Notes: generated by a model from the sequence alone, not told the origin. A stretch of 64,000 nucleotides of DNA from Allorhizobium ampelinum S4 (GCF_000016285.1 NC_011982.1:62001-126000), one strand, 5' to 3'; counted from the stretch's first letter, positions 35,432-45,613 are shown. A program made the numbers and translations.

Positions 35432-35607
35432 TTAGCGACTTCGCCACCGATCGCTGCGGTTCTTCATGTCGATCAGCGAACTCCCGGCCAGCGTGCGACG
35501 CAACTCGGCAGCCTTGTAGCGTCGCCGATCATCGACACGCGTTGGGACGGCAGTAGGCTTGCCGGCATCATCGACGGCGACCATAGTGAAGTAGCAAGAG
35601 TTGGTGT
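35432..35607 (-). pseudogene. C-terminal remnant of an acyl-CoA thioesterase
   Basis: The minus strand reads TNSCYFTMVAVDDAGKPTAV then RRRYKAAELRRTL to a stop at 35432-35434. This is the end of the hot-dog thioesterase family (T-N-x-C-Y-F-T-M-V-A-V-D). The first two thirds are missing. The remaining bases to 35788 show nothing recognisable. Confidence 0.5.
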
Positions 35608-35788
35608 GCCTTCGAACGCCTGTCCTGATGTCTTCTGCCTATAAACCAATTCCGATTTCCGTGGATGTGCGCCGAGCGTGATTGACCGAGGCACGTGGCC
35701 ATCCCCAGGAAGCACCCTGCTTTGAGGGTGGTTTGAGCTGTCGGAATCAGGCAGTGCAGACTGATCGGTCTGTATGGCGCTGTGACCA

Positions 35789-36604
35789 TCAAGTCAGTTT
35801 GGAGGCGGCTTCACCCCAGATAACAGGTTCGTCGATCTGCCCAAGAGGGTTCAACGCCTTGGAAATGACGCGTGCTTCTTTCGTCAGAAGGTCAATTACT
35901 GTCTTTTGACGCGGACCCGAAAGCCTTACCAAGGGAGCTGCAATGCTGAGTGAGGCGACTGCAATCCCTGCCCGGTCGAAAATCGGAACTGCTATCGCAG
36001 AAATTCCGTCGTTGATGTTGAAGTCGAACGCAGCAGCTCGCATTTCCCTGATTTCGTTGATCATTGTACGCAGATCAAGCTCATCAATCGGGTATTCGGC
36101 GGCGATACGCGGCATGTTGAAGCGGATGATCTGTTCACGCTCTTCGTCAGGCTGAAACGCAAGGATGGCCAATGCGCCTTGGCCGACACCCAATGGAACG
36201 CGCCCTCCGACACCGCCATAGAACGTTCGGATAGGATGACTTCCCCAGAAGCAATCGGTGCATATCGCGTCAAACTTAGACCTTTCGATCAATATCACTG
36301 CTTCTTTCAACATACCGAACACGCGCAGCAGAGATGGTCTGGCGGCTTCGGAAATGCTGTTCATCTGTCTGGATTTGGCGGCCATACAGAAGAATTCATA
36401 CGAGAGGCGGTAGTTCTTGTCCGCTTGCTCGACGAGGCCCTCACTGATCAACGTCTTCAGCAGCCGATGTACCGTCGGCAGGCTTACATCCATACCTTGG
36501 GCGATATCCTTAAGGCGGGCACCAGCCGCCCCCGACCTGGCAATAGCTTTCAATAGTAAGACCGCCTTGCCTAGACTTGATTGAGACGCGTCGTGGTTTT
36601 CCAT
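35789..36604 (-). CDS. IclR-family regulator
   Basis: 271 residues. N-terminal winged HTH (GARLKDIAQGMDVSLPTVHR, LLKTLISEGLVEQ) and a C-terminal IclR effector domain (FDAICTDCFW, VPLGVGQGALAILAF, GISAIAVPIFDRAGIAVASL). Divergent from the first PotABCD-type operon with 177 bases between; AATTTAGCGATAATCCGTTATTG at the regulator's 5' edge could be part of an operator. It probably controls that operon. Confidence 0.92.
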   Translation of the reverse strand: MENHDASQSSLGKAVLLLKAIARSGAAGARLKDIAQGMDVSLPTVHRLLKTLISEGLVEQADKNYRLSYEFFCMAAKSRQMNSISEAARPSLLRVFGMLKEAVILIERSKFDAICTDCFWGSHPIRTFYGGVGGRVPLGVGQGALAILAFQPDEEREQIIRFNMPRIAAEYPIDELDLRTMINEIREMRAAAFDFNINDGISAIAVPIFDRAGIAVASLSIAAPLVRLSGPRQKTVIDLLTKEARVISKALNPLGQIDEPVIWGEAASKLT

Positions 36605-36781
36605 AATTTAGCGATAATCCGTTATTGATTTAGCATTTCTTCCGTATGCTGGAAGCAAATTGCAGGTTTACGTCACTATCGCAAGATGCCTGATTGTAAG
36701 AATTCGTTAATTAGCACTGAATTCCAGCCAGTTCCGGTACGCCGGACGGTCTACCACTGCAAAACCAAAAAGGGGAACTCA

Positions 36782-37897
36782 ATGTCTGAGAATAAAGGCA
36801 CAATGGAAGCGCGTATCAGCCGCCGTAATTTCAATCTTCTCGGATTGGGGTCGGCCGCTGCGCTTGTTGCAATGCGTGCGGGTCCGAGCTGGGCTGCCGG
36901 CGAGAAGATAACTTTTTACGGCTACGGCGGCCAGAGCAAGAAGAACATGCATGAAGTCGTCTTCACGCCCTTCACCCAGGCCACCGGCATTGAGGTGGTT
37001 GAAGGTACGTTCGGCGACGAAACCGAAATCATCACTCGCCTGAAATCCGGTGGTGCTGGGGATCTCAGCGTCTACTCAAATGCTGGCTTCGATATGTACA
37101 AGCGCTACGTGGACCTAGGAGCCAACTCTGAGCTCAATGAAGACAACATTCCGAACCTGAAGCTTGTTTCTCAGGTGCTGATCGAGCAGATGCGCAAGCT
37201 AACTCCAAATGGTAAGCTCTCAGCGATTCCCTACCTCTACGGTACCACCGGCATCGCCTACAACACAAAACACGTATCGCGCGAGGAGGCTAAAAAACTT
37301 GGCTACAAGCTCCTTTGGGACAAGCGTTTCTCCGGCAAGATCGCGTTGAGCAACTACGCTCTCGACCGCATCTGGTCGGCGGCGCTTTATACGGGCCAAG
37401 ACCCGAACAAGCTCAGCGACACCAATGCTATTTTCGCGGCTCTTCGTGAACAGAGGCCGCTCGTCAAGAAATATTGGGAGTCCGGCTCGGAAGTTATGGA
37501 CCTTCTCGCCAAGGAAGAGGTTGTGGTCGCCGAGACTTGGTCGACGCGGGCGGCGGCGCTGAAGAAAGACAACTATCCAATCGAATATCTCGAACCCGAA
37601 CAATGCCAGGCTTGGGTCCAGAACTTGTTCGTCCTGAAAGGCGCACCGATGGAGCCTTGCGAAAAGCTCCTCGATCTCATGCTCAAGCCGGAGATCAACT
37701 TCGAATATTGCATGCGCACCAATAACGGCTCCGCGCTTGATCCGAGAAAGACGAACTTCCCGGATCAGCTGAAGAACCAGCCCGGCTTCGATCCCAGCGG
37801 AACGTTCGAGGGCTTTAATATCCCCGACGGAGCTTACTGGGCGGAACAGATCGACAAGCTTGAGCCACAGTGGCGGCGTGTTGCCAGGGGTGCATGA
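36782..37897 (+). CDS. Periplasmic binding protein, PotD/spermidine-putrescine type (system 1)
   Basis: 371 residues. AGGGGAAC upstream supports ATG 36782. A twin-arginine signal (RISRRNFNLLGLGSAAALVA, then GPSWAAGE) exports it via Tat. The mature protein is an extracellular solute-binding protein of the PotD class: KITFYGYGGQ, YLYGTTGIAYN, LLWDKRFSGKIAL. Binds an unknown amine or small organic nitrogen compound. First gene of a five-gene operon. Confidence 0.9.
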   Translation: MSENKGTMEARISRRNFNLLGLGSAAALVAMRAGPSWAAGEKITFYGYGGQSKKNMHEVVFTPFTQATGIEVVEGTFGDETEIITRLKSGGAGDLSVYSNAGFDMYKRYVDLGANSELNEDNIPNLKLVSQVLIEQMRKLTPNGKLSAIPYLYGTTGIAYNTKHVSREEAKKLGYKLLWDKRFSGKIALSNYALDRIWSAALYTGQDPNKLSDTNAIFAALREQRPLVKKYWESGSEVMDLLAKEEVVVAETWSTRAAALKKDNYPIEYLEPEQCQAWVQNLFVLKGAPMEPCEKLLDLMLKPEINFEYCMRTNNGSALDPRKTNFPDQLKNQPGFDPSGTFEGFNIPDGAYWAEQIDKLEPQWRRVARGA

Positions 37898-37978
37898 GCT
37901 TTTCGCACAGATGGCCGCGTCAGAGGCGGCCAAATGCGAACCTCAGCCCCCGCTCCGCGACAGGATTAAGTCACTATC

Positions 37979-39070
37979 ATGCTTGAATTTCGATCTACCA
38001 CACTCCGCTACGGCCCAGTCGTTGCGGTCAACGACATCAATCTCGTCGTTGAAACCGGCGCGTTCGTCGCGTTGCTTGGACCCTCTGGCTGCGGCAAGAC
38101 GACCTTGCTGCGCTCGGTCGCCGGCCTCGCCGGCAACACGACCGGCGAGATCCTCATCAACGGTCGCCCGGTCACAGACGTGCCGGTCCACAAGCGCAAT
38201 ATCGGCCTGGTCTTTCAAAACTACGCCCTCTTTCCGCACAAGACCGTTTTCGACAACATCGCTTTCGGCCTGAAATATCGTGGCCTTCCAAAAGCCGACA
38301 TCAAGCGGCAGGTTACCGAAGCCCTAGAAATGGTCCGGCTTCCGCACACGGCAAATCGGTATCCTTCCCAGCTGTCCGGCGGTCAGCAGCAGCGCATCGC
38401 CATTGCGCGCGCGATCGTCACGAAGCCGGACGTTCTGCTCCTAGACGAACCTCTCTCGGCGCTGGACGCCAATCTTCGCGCGGATATGCGAAGCGAGATT
38501 CGGGCTCTCCAGCAGGCAACCGGCATCACCACGGTATTCGTTACCCATGATCAGGAAGAAGCTCTGGCAATGGCCGACCTTGTCGTCGTGATGAAGGATG
38601 GATGCGTCGTCCAAACAGGCTCGCCCGAGGAAATATACCGCACGCCAAAGTCCCGTTTTGTTGCTGAGTTCATCGGTCATGCGAACCTTTTGAAAGCCAA
38701 GGTCGTTGAAAGCACCGAAAGCTCTTTTCTTATTGATATCGGCGGCGTGCAAACGCGTCTATCCGGAAATGTTGGTGCAAAGGTCGGCGATACGATCGAG
38801 GCAGTTGTTCGCTCGGCGCATATTAAGGTCGGAGCCGCTCAGCAATCGGCGAACCCTGCGCTTCATCTCGGAAAAGTTATCGAGCGGACGTTCCTTGGGG
38901 ACAAGACAACATATGTCATCGATCTTGAAGGGACGCGCGTCGCTGCATCTGCTGGTGACGATAGCCATCCCCTTCAAGTCGGGGATCTTGCCGAACTGAA
39001 TTTCGATCCGGCGCGGATTACTCTCCTTGATGCTGACGGTCAATATCTTCCGATAGAAGGAAGGAGCTGA
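37979..39070 (+). CDS. ABC transporter ATPase, PotA type (system 1)
   Basis: 363 residues. Walker [15 protein letters not shown]-loop LVFQNYALFPH, signature [14 protein letters not shown], Walker B LLLDEPLSALDAN, H-loop [10 protein letters not shown], and a C-terminal TOBE domain. It powers import through the two permeases that follow directly (1-base gap). Confidence 0.95.
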   Translation: MLEFRSTTLRYGPVVAVNDINLVVETGAFVALLGPSGCGKTTLLRSVAGLAGNTTGEILINGRPVTDVPVHKRNIGLVFQNYALFPHKTVFDNIAFGLKYRGLPKADIKRQVTEALEMVRLPHTANRYPSQLSGGQQQRIAIARAIVTKPDVLLLDEPLSALDANLRADMRSEIRALQQATGITTVFVTHDQEEALAMADLVVVMKDGCVVQTGSPEEIYRTPKSRFVAEFIGHANLLKAKVVESTESSFLIDIGGVQTRLSGNVGAKVGDTIEAVVRSAHIKVGAAQQSANPALHLGKVIERTFLGDKTTYVIDLEGTRVAASAGDDSHPLQVGDLAELNFDPARITLLDADGQYLPIEGRS

Positions 39071-39071
39071 G

Positions 39072-39953
39072 ATGGCGGTGGCTCTTTCTCAAAAAAATGA
39101 CAGGCTGCGCATCCTCCTACTCTTGGCGCCTGCAATCATCCTGCTTCTTCTGCTGATCGTGGCGCCGACAGCGACTATGATCCGTTACAGCTTCAATACA
39201 TATATCGGTGGTGGCCGGGACGCATCGGGCCTCAGCCTCGAGAACTGGAAAATGTTCTTCTCGGACCCCTATTATTTCCTGGGGCTCTGGAAGACGATGC
39301 GTATCGCTGTTGAGGCAACGGTGATCGCGGTCTTTATCGCCTATCCGGTGGCCTATACGATCGCTTTCAGCTCCCGGGTTTGGCGCCCATTCCTGTTGAT
39401 CTTGCTCGTGCTTCCCTTCTGGATCAGCTTCATCATCAGAAACCTTGCCTGGATCAATATTCTGGGAGAGCGCGGCGCCATAAATGCGTTGCTGATGGGA
39501 CTTGGCCTGACCGATAGCCCGCTCAAGTTTCTATACACTGAATTCTCGGTGATACTTGGCATACTGAGCTTTGTGCTGCCCTACATCATCCTGAACATCT
39601 ATGTGAGCCTCGATGGCATCGACCGGAACTTGCTTCACGCCGCTCGAACGCTGGGTTGCACGTCATGGCAGGCGTTCCTGGAAATAACCCTTCCGTTGTC
39701 TCTTCCAGGACTATGCTCTGGCGTCCTCCTGTCGCTCGTCCTCGCTGCCGGCACTTACATCACGCCAGCTCTGTTGGGCGGGCCTGACAATTTCATGTTC
39801 GGCAACATCATCGCTGACACGATCAGCCTCGAGCTGAATTGGCCAATGGGCGCGGTTTTGTCGCTCGCATTGACATTTTTGCTGCTGCTTCTCACCGCCA
39901 TTTACAGCCGCTTCCTTGGCATCGGCTCCATCACGAAAGGATTGACGCGATGA
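39072..39953 (+). CDS. ABC transporter permease, PotB type (system 1)
   Basis: 293 residues, six membrane segments (for example ILLLLLIVAPTATMI, PFLLILLVLPFWISFIIRN). EAA loop LLHAARTLGCTSWQAFLEIT then LPLSLPGL contacts the ATPase. Stop overlaps the next permease (ATGA). Confidence 0.93.
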   Translation: MAVALSQKNDRLRILLLLAPAIILLLLLIVAPTATMIRYSFNTYIGGGRDASGLSLENWKMFFSDPYYFLGLWKTMRIAVEATVIAVFIAYPVAYTIAFSSRVWRPFLLILLVLPFWISFIIRNLAWINILGERGAINALLMGLGLTDSPLKFLYTEFSVILGILSFVLPYIILNIYVSLDGIDRNLLHAARTLGCTSWQAFLEITLPLSLPGLCSGVLLSLVLAAGTYITPALLGGPDNFMFGNIIADTISLELNWPMGAVLSLALTFLLLLLTAIYSRFLGIGSITKGLTR

Positions 39954-40750
39954 ACGCTGATCAACCCGGTGTTGGCTGGCCGCTAAAAATCTTCACGGCG
40001 CTGGTCTACATGTTTCTCTTTGGACCCGTCGCCGCGGTGATCCTGCTTTCGTTCAACACCGCCGACTTTGCTTCCTTCCCCATGCAAGGGGTCGGGCTCC
40101 GCTGGTTCGCCGAGCTTTTTCAGAACGAGAGTGTCATGCGGGCGCTCAAGACGTCGCTGGTGCTCGGTGTTTTGACCGCCGGCATCTGTGGTGTGGTGGG
40201 AGTATTGGCCGCCATTGCGCTTGCCCGATATGAATTTCGAGGTAAGCGGCTCATGAACGTCTTTCTGCTGACACCGCTTCTCGTTCCCGAGACGGTTCTC
40301 GCCGTGGGGCTTCTGTTGTTCATGCAGTTGTTCAAGCAGCCGCGCAGTTTTAGCCTACTGTTGATGGGCCACATCATGCTGGCGCTGCCCTATGTGGTTC
40401 TGGTCGTTCATGCGCGCCTCATCACAATCCAGAAGACCTTTGAGGAAGCGGCTGCGACGCTGGGTGCCAACCGGTTGCAGGTTTTCCGCGAAGTCACCCT
40501 TCCGCTGCTCATGCCAGCAGTTGTCGCAGGGTTGCTGTTGTCATTCACCCTGTCGTTCGACAACGTCACCGCCTCGATCTTTTGGCGGCCGATCGGCACG
40601 GAAACGCTTCCCACTGAAATCTACAGCATGCTCCGGGACTCGGTGAGCCCTGAGATCAATGCGCTGGGAACGGTGATGGTCGCGATCACGATCGGGCTGC
40701 CGCTGCTGGGTATCGCCTTCTTCCGAATCAGGTCGCAAAGGCGGCTTTAG
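39950..40750 (+). CDS. ABC transporter permease, PotC type (system 1)
   Basis: 266 residues from ATG 39950. Membrane segments (LVYMFLFGPVAAVILL, VLGVLTAGICGVVGVLAAIA) and EAA loop FEEAAATLGANRLQVFREVT. Second channel subunit. A strong hairpin follows its stop. Confidence 0.93.
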   Translation: MNADQPGVGWPLKIFTALVYMFLFGPVAAVILLSFNTADFASFPMQGVGLRWFAELFQNESVMRALKTSLVLGVLTAGICGVVGVLAAIALARYEFRGKRLMNVFLLTPLLVPETVLAVGLLLFMQLFKQPRSFSLLLMGHIMLALPYVVLVVHARLITIQKTFEEAAATLGANRLQVFREVTLPLLMPAVVAGLLLSFTLSFDNVTASIFWRPIGTETLPTEIYSMLRDSVSPEINALGTVMVAITIGLPLLGIAFFRIRSQRRL

Positions 40751-40758
40751 CCGCCATC

Positions 40759-40790
40759 GCGCAAGCCGGTCCGAAGTCTCCGGCTTGCGC
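40759..40790 (+). terminator. Hairpin after system-1 permease
   Basis: 11-bp stem GCGCAAGCCGG / CCGGCTTGCGC with a 10-base loop; weak T-tail. It may only partly separate the aminotransferase gene. Confidence 0.6.
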
Positions 40791-40870
40791 CTACTTCAAC
40801 GAAACAGCCGATGCGAAGCTTCTGATGGCGTCGGTCCCAATAACTGTCACCTACAGAGTGAGGAAGAAAG

Positions 40871-42217
40871 ATGGCTAACGAAACCGCAAACAGCAATTCT
40901 GTCCAATCCTTTTGGCGTCCCTTCGATACGCCATCCGAAACCTTGATGGACCCACCGCGCCGCGTCGCATCTGGCGACGGCGTCTATGTCACGGACGATG
41001 GCGGTCGACTGCTGGACGCTGTCGGTGGGCTCTGGAACGTCAATCTCGGCTATAGCCAGCCATCGATCACTCAGGCGATAACGAAGCAACTCGAAGAACT
41101 GGCCTATACATCAGTGTTCAAAGGCAACACCACCGGCGTGGCGGAAGAGCTTGCCCAGACCCTCGTCGACGACTGGTTCGGCGCCGACGGAATGGCAAGA
41201 GTATTTTTCACGTCCGGCGGGTCCGACTCCGTCGAAACCGCTCTACGTCTTGCACGCCAGTATTGGAAAATCCTGGGGCAGAACGACCGCTACAAGTTCA
41301 TCTCCCTTAAGCGTTCGTATCATGGCACCCATTTCGGCGGCTCCTCCGTTAGCGGAGGCGCTCATCTGCGCCGCAACTACGAGCCATTAATGCCGGGTTG
41401 CTTTCACATTCCCGCGCCGATCACCTACCGCAACGCTTTTGACGAAACTTCTCCGGAACGTCTCGCGCAGATTTGCGTGCGTCTGCTCGAGGAGGAGATT
41501 ATCTTCCAGGGGCCCGAGACCGTCGCTGCGTTTATCGCTGAACCGGTTCAGGGTGCTGGTGGCATCATCGTTCCTCACGAGAGCTTCTGGCCGATGGTGC
41601 GCGAGGTTTGCGACAAGTATGGAGTGCTTCTGATCGCCGATGAGGTCGTGACCGGTTTTGGTCGTACCGGGTTCGATTCCGGCGTACGAGGCTGGGGCGT
41701 GAAGCCGGATATGATGATCCTGGCGAAGGCGATCACTTCCGGATACTTCCCCTTCGGTGCAACGATGATCGGCGAAAAAGTCGCGCAGGCCTTCGAGAAC
41801 ACCAAGGGTCCGGTCGCGAATGTCGGCCACGGATACACGAACTCCGGTCATCCTGCAGGATGTGCGGCTGGTCTCGCTACGCTGAAGCTCACACGCGAGC
41901 TTGGCGTGGTCGAAAATGCTGGCCCTCTGGGTGAGCGCCTCATGGCTGGACTTCAGCGCATGAAGGACAAGCACGAGCTGGTTGGAGACGTGCGCGGTCG
42001 GGGACTTATGGCAGCGGTCGAACTCGTCTCCGATCGGTCCGCCAAGACGCCGCTCGGCGCCGAGATGATGAAGCGCTTCGTCAAGGCAACCGCAGCCAAC
42101 GGTGTATTGGTGCGCCAAGGCGGTCACATGATCATCCTATCGCCTCCTTTGACCATCCAGGCGTCGCAAATCGATGAGATCGTCGATGCGATGGACAAAG
42201 GCTTGTCCAGCTTGTGA
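40871..42217 (+). CDS. Class III omega-aminotransferase
   Basis: 448 residues, full length. PLP enzyme with TSGGSDSVETALRLAR, the YHGTHFGGSSVSG loop, LIADEVVTGFGRTG (Asp for the pyridine N) and catalytic Lys286 in LAKAITSGYFPFGA. The opening FWRPFDTPSE is typical of the beta-alanine/putrescine-pyruvate aminotransferase branch. It probably deaminates the compound imported by the preceding transporter. Same strand as system 1 but after a hairpin and 120-base gap. Confidence 0.9.
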   Translation: MANETANSNSVQSFWRPFDTPSETLMDPPRRVASGDGVYVTDDGGRLLDAVGGLWNVNLGYSQPSITQAITKQLEELAYTSVFKGNTTGVAEELAQTLVDDWFGADGMARVFFTSGGSDSVETALRLARQYWKILGQNDRYKFISLKRSYHGTHFGGSSVSGGAHLRRNYEPLMPGCFHIPAPITYRNAFDETSPERLAQICVRLLEEEIIFQGPETVAAFIAEPVQGAGGIIVPHESFWPMVREVCDKYGVLLIADEVVTGFGRTGFDSGVRGWGVKPDMMILAKAITSGYFPFGATMIGEKVAQAFENTKGPVANVGHGYTNSGHPAGCAAGLATLKLTRELGVVENAGPLGERLMAGLQRMKDKHELVGDVRGRGLMAAVELVSDRSAKTPLGAEMMKRFVKATAANGVLVRQGGHMIILSPPLTIQASQIDEIVDAMDKGLSSL

Positions 42218-42235
42218 TCGATTGACAGCGCCCAT

Positions 42236-42266
42236 ACCGCGAGCCGGAAACTTGCCCGCTCGCGGT
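42236..42266 (+). terminator. Hairpin after the aminotransferase
   Basis: ACCGCGAGC / GCTCGCGGT, 9-bp stem with 13-base loop; no T-run. Confidence 0.55.
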
Positions 42267-42804
42267 GAAATCGCACGAAACGTTTTTGATTTCCCGGCTG
42301 CTGGGTTCCAAGTCACACCGACTTGGTGCCCAGCGTATCGATTCATAAATTCTTATAATCAGAATAATAGTGACTCATAAATATCAATTAAAAGAAACTA
42401 GTTAACATTTGTTCGTTTATTGTCCTTTCTCATGAGAACAAAAGAATAAGTCGAATAGGGGAATGTGACGCAAAGGGCTGCGCTGCGGTAATTGCCGCAA
42501 ATCGCCAGCGCACGCGTAATGTTCGAGTCCACCTGGTCGAAAATAGAGGCAACGAGCCGGAGCGCGGTTCACTCCTCCCGCTTTTGATCGGGCCGATAGC
42601 GGCTCGATCCGAGAGAATTGTCGTCTAGGACCGTCCATGGCTCAGGACATCAAACGAGCAATTTGACTGGAAGAAAATGCACCTGTCGGATTCAGCATGA
42701 TCGCTCGTCAGGTAACTGTTTTCGATAGAGGCCTGAACGCGACATTAGACGCCAAAGTCGCGCCATCAGGTCCGACTTACTTCAAACAGGGAGTGCGCGA
42801 AAAA
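42267..42804. other. 540-base intergenic region before transport system 2
   Basis: Begins AT-rich (42340-42420), then GC-rich with a hairpin around GCGCTGCGG...CCAGCGC (42480-42512). By position it carries the promoter of system 2. An in-frame ATG at 42697 could extend the following permease by 36 residues, but its ribosome site is poor. No gene or RNA recognised. Confidence 0.4.
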
Positions 42805-43662
42805 ATGCTAAATCGGCGGCAGGAACTGGTCACACTCTTTTTGCTGGCGCCTTCGCTCGTCATGTCAGTGCTATTACTTGTGGTGCCGCTGCTGGTGGTG
42901 ATTGCCTATAGCTTTGCTGGCCGGGATGCCTATGGCGGCGCTGTCACCGGCTTTACCCTCGCAAGCTATATCGAACTACTTCAGCCAACTTATCTGCCGA
43001 TCTTCGTAAACTCGTTGCAGATTGCGGCGGTATCGACCGCTGTTTGCCTTCTTATCGGCTATCCGATCGCCTACTTCATAGCATTTCGTGCTGGTAGGCA
43101 TGCCGGGCTCCTGCTCGCACTGCTGCTCATCCCGTTCTGGATCGACTTCATGATCCGCATGTCGAGCTGGATGGTCCTGATGGGTCGGAACGGCACGATC
43201 AACGGAATTCTGAGCGGCATCGGGATGATCGATGAGCCAATCAGGATGATCGGTACCTATCCGGCGGTGACGGTTGGCATGCTCTACGCGTTTCTGCCGA
43301 CGACTGTGCTGCCGATCTACGCCGCGCTTTCCGGCATCAACAAGCGTCTGCTTGAGGCTGCGGACGATCTCGGCGCCGGGCCGATCGAGGCTTTTTGGCG
43401 GGTAACCTTTCCGCTTTCTCTCCCAGGCGTGATGGCGGCGATGCTCTTCGTCTTCGTGCCGGCTATGGGCGTCTATGCGATTCCCGTTCTCCTCGGCGGT
43501 GGCAAGAGCATTATTCTCGGCAATCTGATCGTCCAGCTCTTCCTGGATTTCCGCAATATTCCCCTGGGGGCCGCAGTTTCGGTCGTCATGCTCGTGGTGT
43601 CTTCGGTCATCATCGTTTTCTATATGCGCATTCTGCGCAGGGTCGAGGAGGCGCACGCATGA
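42805..43662 (+). CDS. ABC transporter permease, PotB type (system 2)
   Basis: About 285 residues from ATG 42805 (CAGGGAG upstream). Membrane segments LFLLAPSLVMSVLLLVVPLL and LLLALLLIPFWIDFMIRMSS; EAA loop LLEAADDLGAGPIEAFWRVT. Here the permeases come first and the binding protein third, unlike system 1. ATGA overlap with the next gene. Confidence 0.92.
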   Translation: MLNRRQELVTLFLLAPSLVMSVLLLVVPLLVVIAYSFAGRDAYGGAVTGFTLASYIELLQPTYLPIFVNSLQIAAVSTAVCLLIGYPIAYFIAFRAGRHAGLLLALLLIPFWIDFMIRMSSWMVLMGRNGTINGILSGIGMIDEPIRMIGTYPAVTVGMLYAFLPTTVLPIYAALSGINKRLLEAADDLGAGPIEAFWRVTFPLSLPGVMAAMLFVFVPAMGVYAIPVLLGGGKSIILGNLIVQLFLDFRNIPLGAAVSVVMLVVSSVIIVFYMRILRRVEEAHA

Positions 43663-44453
43663 AGCTTTCCCGCCTCGCCGGCTTCTATGTGCCGGTCGTC
43701 ACAATCTTCGGCTACGTGTTCCTGTTCGCGCCGCTTCTAGTGCTGGTCATCTATTCCTTCAACGCCGGCCGCTCGACCGTCGTGTGGGCAGGTTTCTCGA
43801 TGGACTGGTACGCACAAGCGCTGAACGACCGCGGCCTGCAACGCGGGCTTCAGGTCAGTGCGATTGTTGCAGTGCTCTCTGCAGTCATCAGCACGGCAAT
43901 CGGGACAAGTGCTGCGCTTGCCGTCATCAAGCGGTCCTTTCCCGCGAAGAACCTTTTTTCGACCATTCTGATCGCGCCGCTCGTGCTGCCGGAAATCGTG
44001 CTGGCGGTTGGCCTTCTGGTGACGACCGTTTGGTCAGGTATCGCACTCGGCTATGTGACGCTCGTAGCCGGTCATGTGCTTGTTTCCGTGCCTTTCGCAT
44101 TTCTGATCGTCCGTGCGGCCGCCGCGGGTCTCGACCCTCGGCTCGACGAGGCGGCAGCCGATCTCGGTGCCAATGGCGCTCAGACTTTCATGCGTGTCAC
44201 GCTGCCGCTCCTCATGCCCGCCATCCTTTCGGCGACGCTTCTGTCGGCGGTCATTTCCTTCGACAATTTCGTGATGTCGACCTTCGTTTCGGGCGTCGGA
44301 ACCACGCCGCTTCCGATCCAGATCTACTCGATGTTGAAGACCGGCTTAACACCGAAGATCAATGCGCTCGGCACGATGCTGCTCGCTGTCAACGTATTGG
44401 CCATTCTGCTCGTCATGGGACGCTACCTGAAGACAATTCGGAGTACTGGATAA
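43659..44453 (+). CDS. ABC transporter permease, PotC type (system 2)
   Basis: 264 residues. Six membrane helices (VVTIFGYVFLFAPLLVLVIY, VSAIVAVLSAVISTAIGTSA) and EAA loop LDEAAADLGANGAQTFMRVT. Pairs with the preceding permease. Confidence 0.92.
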   Translation: MKLSRLAGFYVPVVTIFGYVFLFAPLLVLVIYSFNAGRSTVVWAGFSMDWYAQALNDRGLQRGLQVSAIVAVLSAVISTAIGTSAALAVIKRSFPAKNLFSTILIAPLVLPEIVLAVGLLVTTVWSGIALGYVTLVAGHVLVSVPFAFLIVRAAAAGLDPRLDEAAADLGANGAQTFMRVTLPLLMPAILSATLLSAVISFDNFVMSTFVSGVGTTPLPIQIYSMLKTGLTPKINALGTMLLAVNVLAILLVMGRYLKTIRSTG

Positions 44454-44491
44454 CGACTTTCAACACACCCAAAAAAGAAAGGGGAACTACA

Positions 44492-45529
44492 ATGCTGAAA
44501 TACGGACTCCTTATTGCAACAACGAGCCTGCTTCTTGCGGGAACGGCGCTCAGCGCAACCGCCGAGGAACTTCACATCTACGCCTGGGGCGGCGGAGAGG
44601 TGCCACAGGAAATCGTCGATGACTTCGCGAAGGAGACTGGCATCGATGTCACCATGGATACGTACGATTCCAACGAGACCATGCTGGCGAAGTTGTCGGC
44701 GGGCGCTTCAGGCTACGATCTCGTCGAGCCGACCCAAAATGCGGTACAGGTTCTCGCCAAGCAGGGCCTGCTACTCGAACTGGACCATTCCAAGTTGCCA
44801 AACCTTGGCAATCTGGGGGCTACCTTTAAGGACGTTTCCTATGACCCCGGCTTAAAATTCAACGTACCTTATGTTTGGGGCACCACGGGGCTCGCCTACA
44901 ACGATGACTGCGTCAAACAACCCGTGACGAGTTGGAAAACGCTATGGGATCCGCAGTACCAGGGTCGCATCTTCATGCTCGACAATATGCTTTCGGCCTA
45001 CATCGTCGCCCTCCAGGTCAACGGGTTCCATGCAGGAACGAGCAAGCCTGAGGAAATCGAAAAGGCGACGCAGTCGTTAATCGAGCAGAAAAAGGTTCTC
45101 GGCGGATACAATAGCAGCAGCTTCCCCGAACTTGTTTCCTCCGGAGAAGCATGCATCGTCCAGGCATGGAATAACAACGTCAGCCAGGTCCTCACGGAAA
45201 ATCCGAAGGTCCACTACGTCATTCCGGACGAGGGCGGATCGATGTGGATTGATGGTTTTGCCATTCCCAAGAACGCCAAAAATATCGAGGCAGCCTACAA
45301 GTTCATGGACTACATCATGAAGCCTGAGGTCGCGGCCAAGGCGGCAACCCTCAGCAAGGCCGCTACCGTCATCGACGCAGCGAAGGCGCTGCTGCCGAAG
45401 GAAGTGGCCGACAACCAGGCAATCTACCCGGCGGCCGACAAGCTGAAGAAGGTTGATTTCATCCTTGATGTCGGGGACGCCATGAAACTCTATCAAGACG
45501 GTTGGACAAAGCTGAAGACTGCCCAGTAG
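44492..45529 (+). CDS. Periplasmic binding protein, PotD type (system 2)
   Basis: 345 residues. AAAGGGGAACTAC upstream fixes ATG 44492. Sec signal peptide MLKYGLLIATTSLLLAGTAL ending near SATAEE. Mature segments LHIYAWGGGEVPQEIVDDFA, VPYVWGTTGLAYN and WKTLWDPQYQGRI are the PotD pattern. Ligand unknown. Confidence 0.92.
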   Translation: MLKYGLLIATTSLLLAGTALSATAEELHIYAWGGGEVPQEIVDDFAKETGIDVTMDTYDSNETMLAKLSAGASGYDLVEPTQNAVQVLAKQGLLLELDHSKLPNLGNLGATFKDVSYDPGLKFNVPYVWGTTGLAYNDDCVKQPVTSWKTLWDPQYQGRIFMLDNMLSAYIVALQVNGFHAGTSKPEEIEKATQSLIEQKKVLGGYNSSSFPELVSSGEACIVQAWNNNVSQVLTENPKVHYVIPDEGGSMWIDGFAIPKNAKNIEAAYKFMDYIMKPEVAAKAATLSKAATVIDAAKALLPKEVADNQAIYPAADKLKKVDFILDVGDAMKLYQDGWTKLKTAQ

Positions 45530-45550
45530 TCACAAGCCGATCGTTTCATT

Positions 45551-45578
45551 CCGTGACAGGTCAACAGACCTGTCACGG
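45551..45578 (+). terminator. Hairpin between binding protein and ATPase of system 2
   Basis: Perfect 12-bp stem CCGTGACAGGTC-AACA-GACCTGTCACGG. Lacks a clear T-tail, so it may moderate expression by raising binding protein over ATPase rather than stop transcription. Confidence 0.6.
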
Positions 45579-45613
45579 ATCTGCTTTGACTCTCGACAGG
45601 GTTAGTATTCTCA

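Noticed and set aside
42480..42560. A GTTCGAGTCC string resembling a tRNA T-arm
   Set aside because: No acceptor stem, D-arm or anticodon arm can be built around it.
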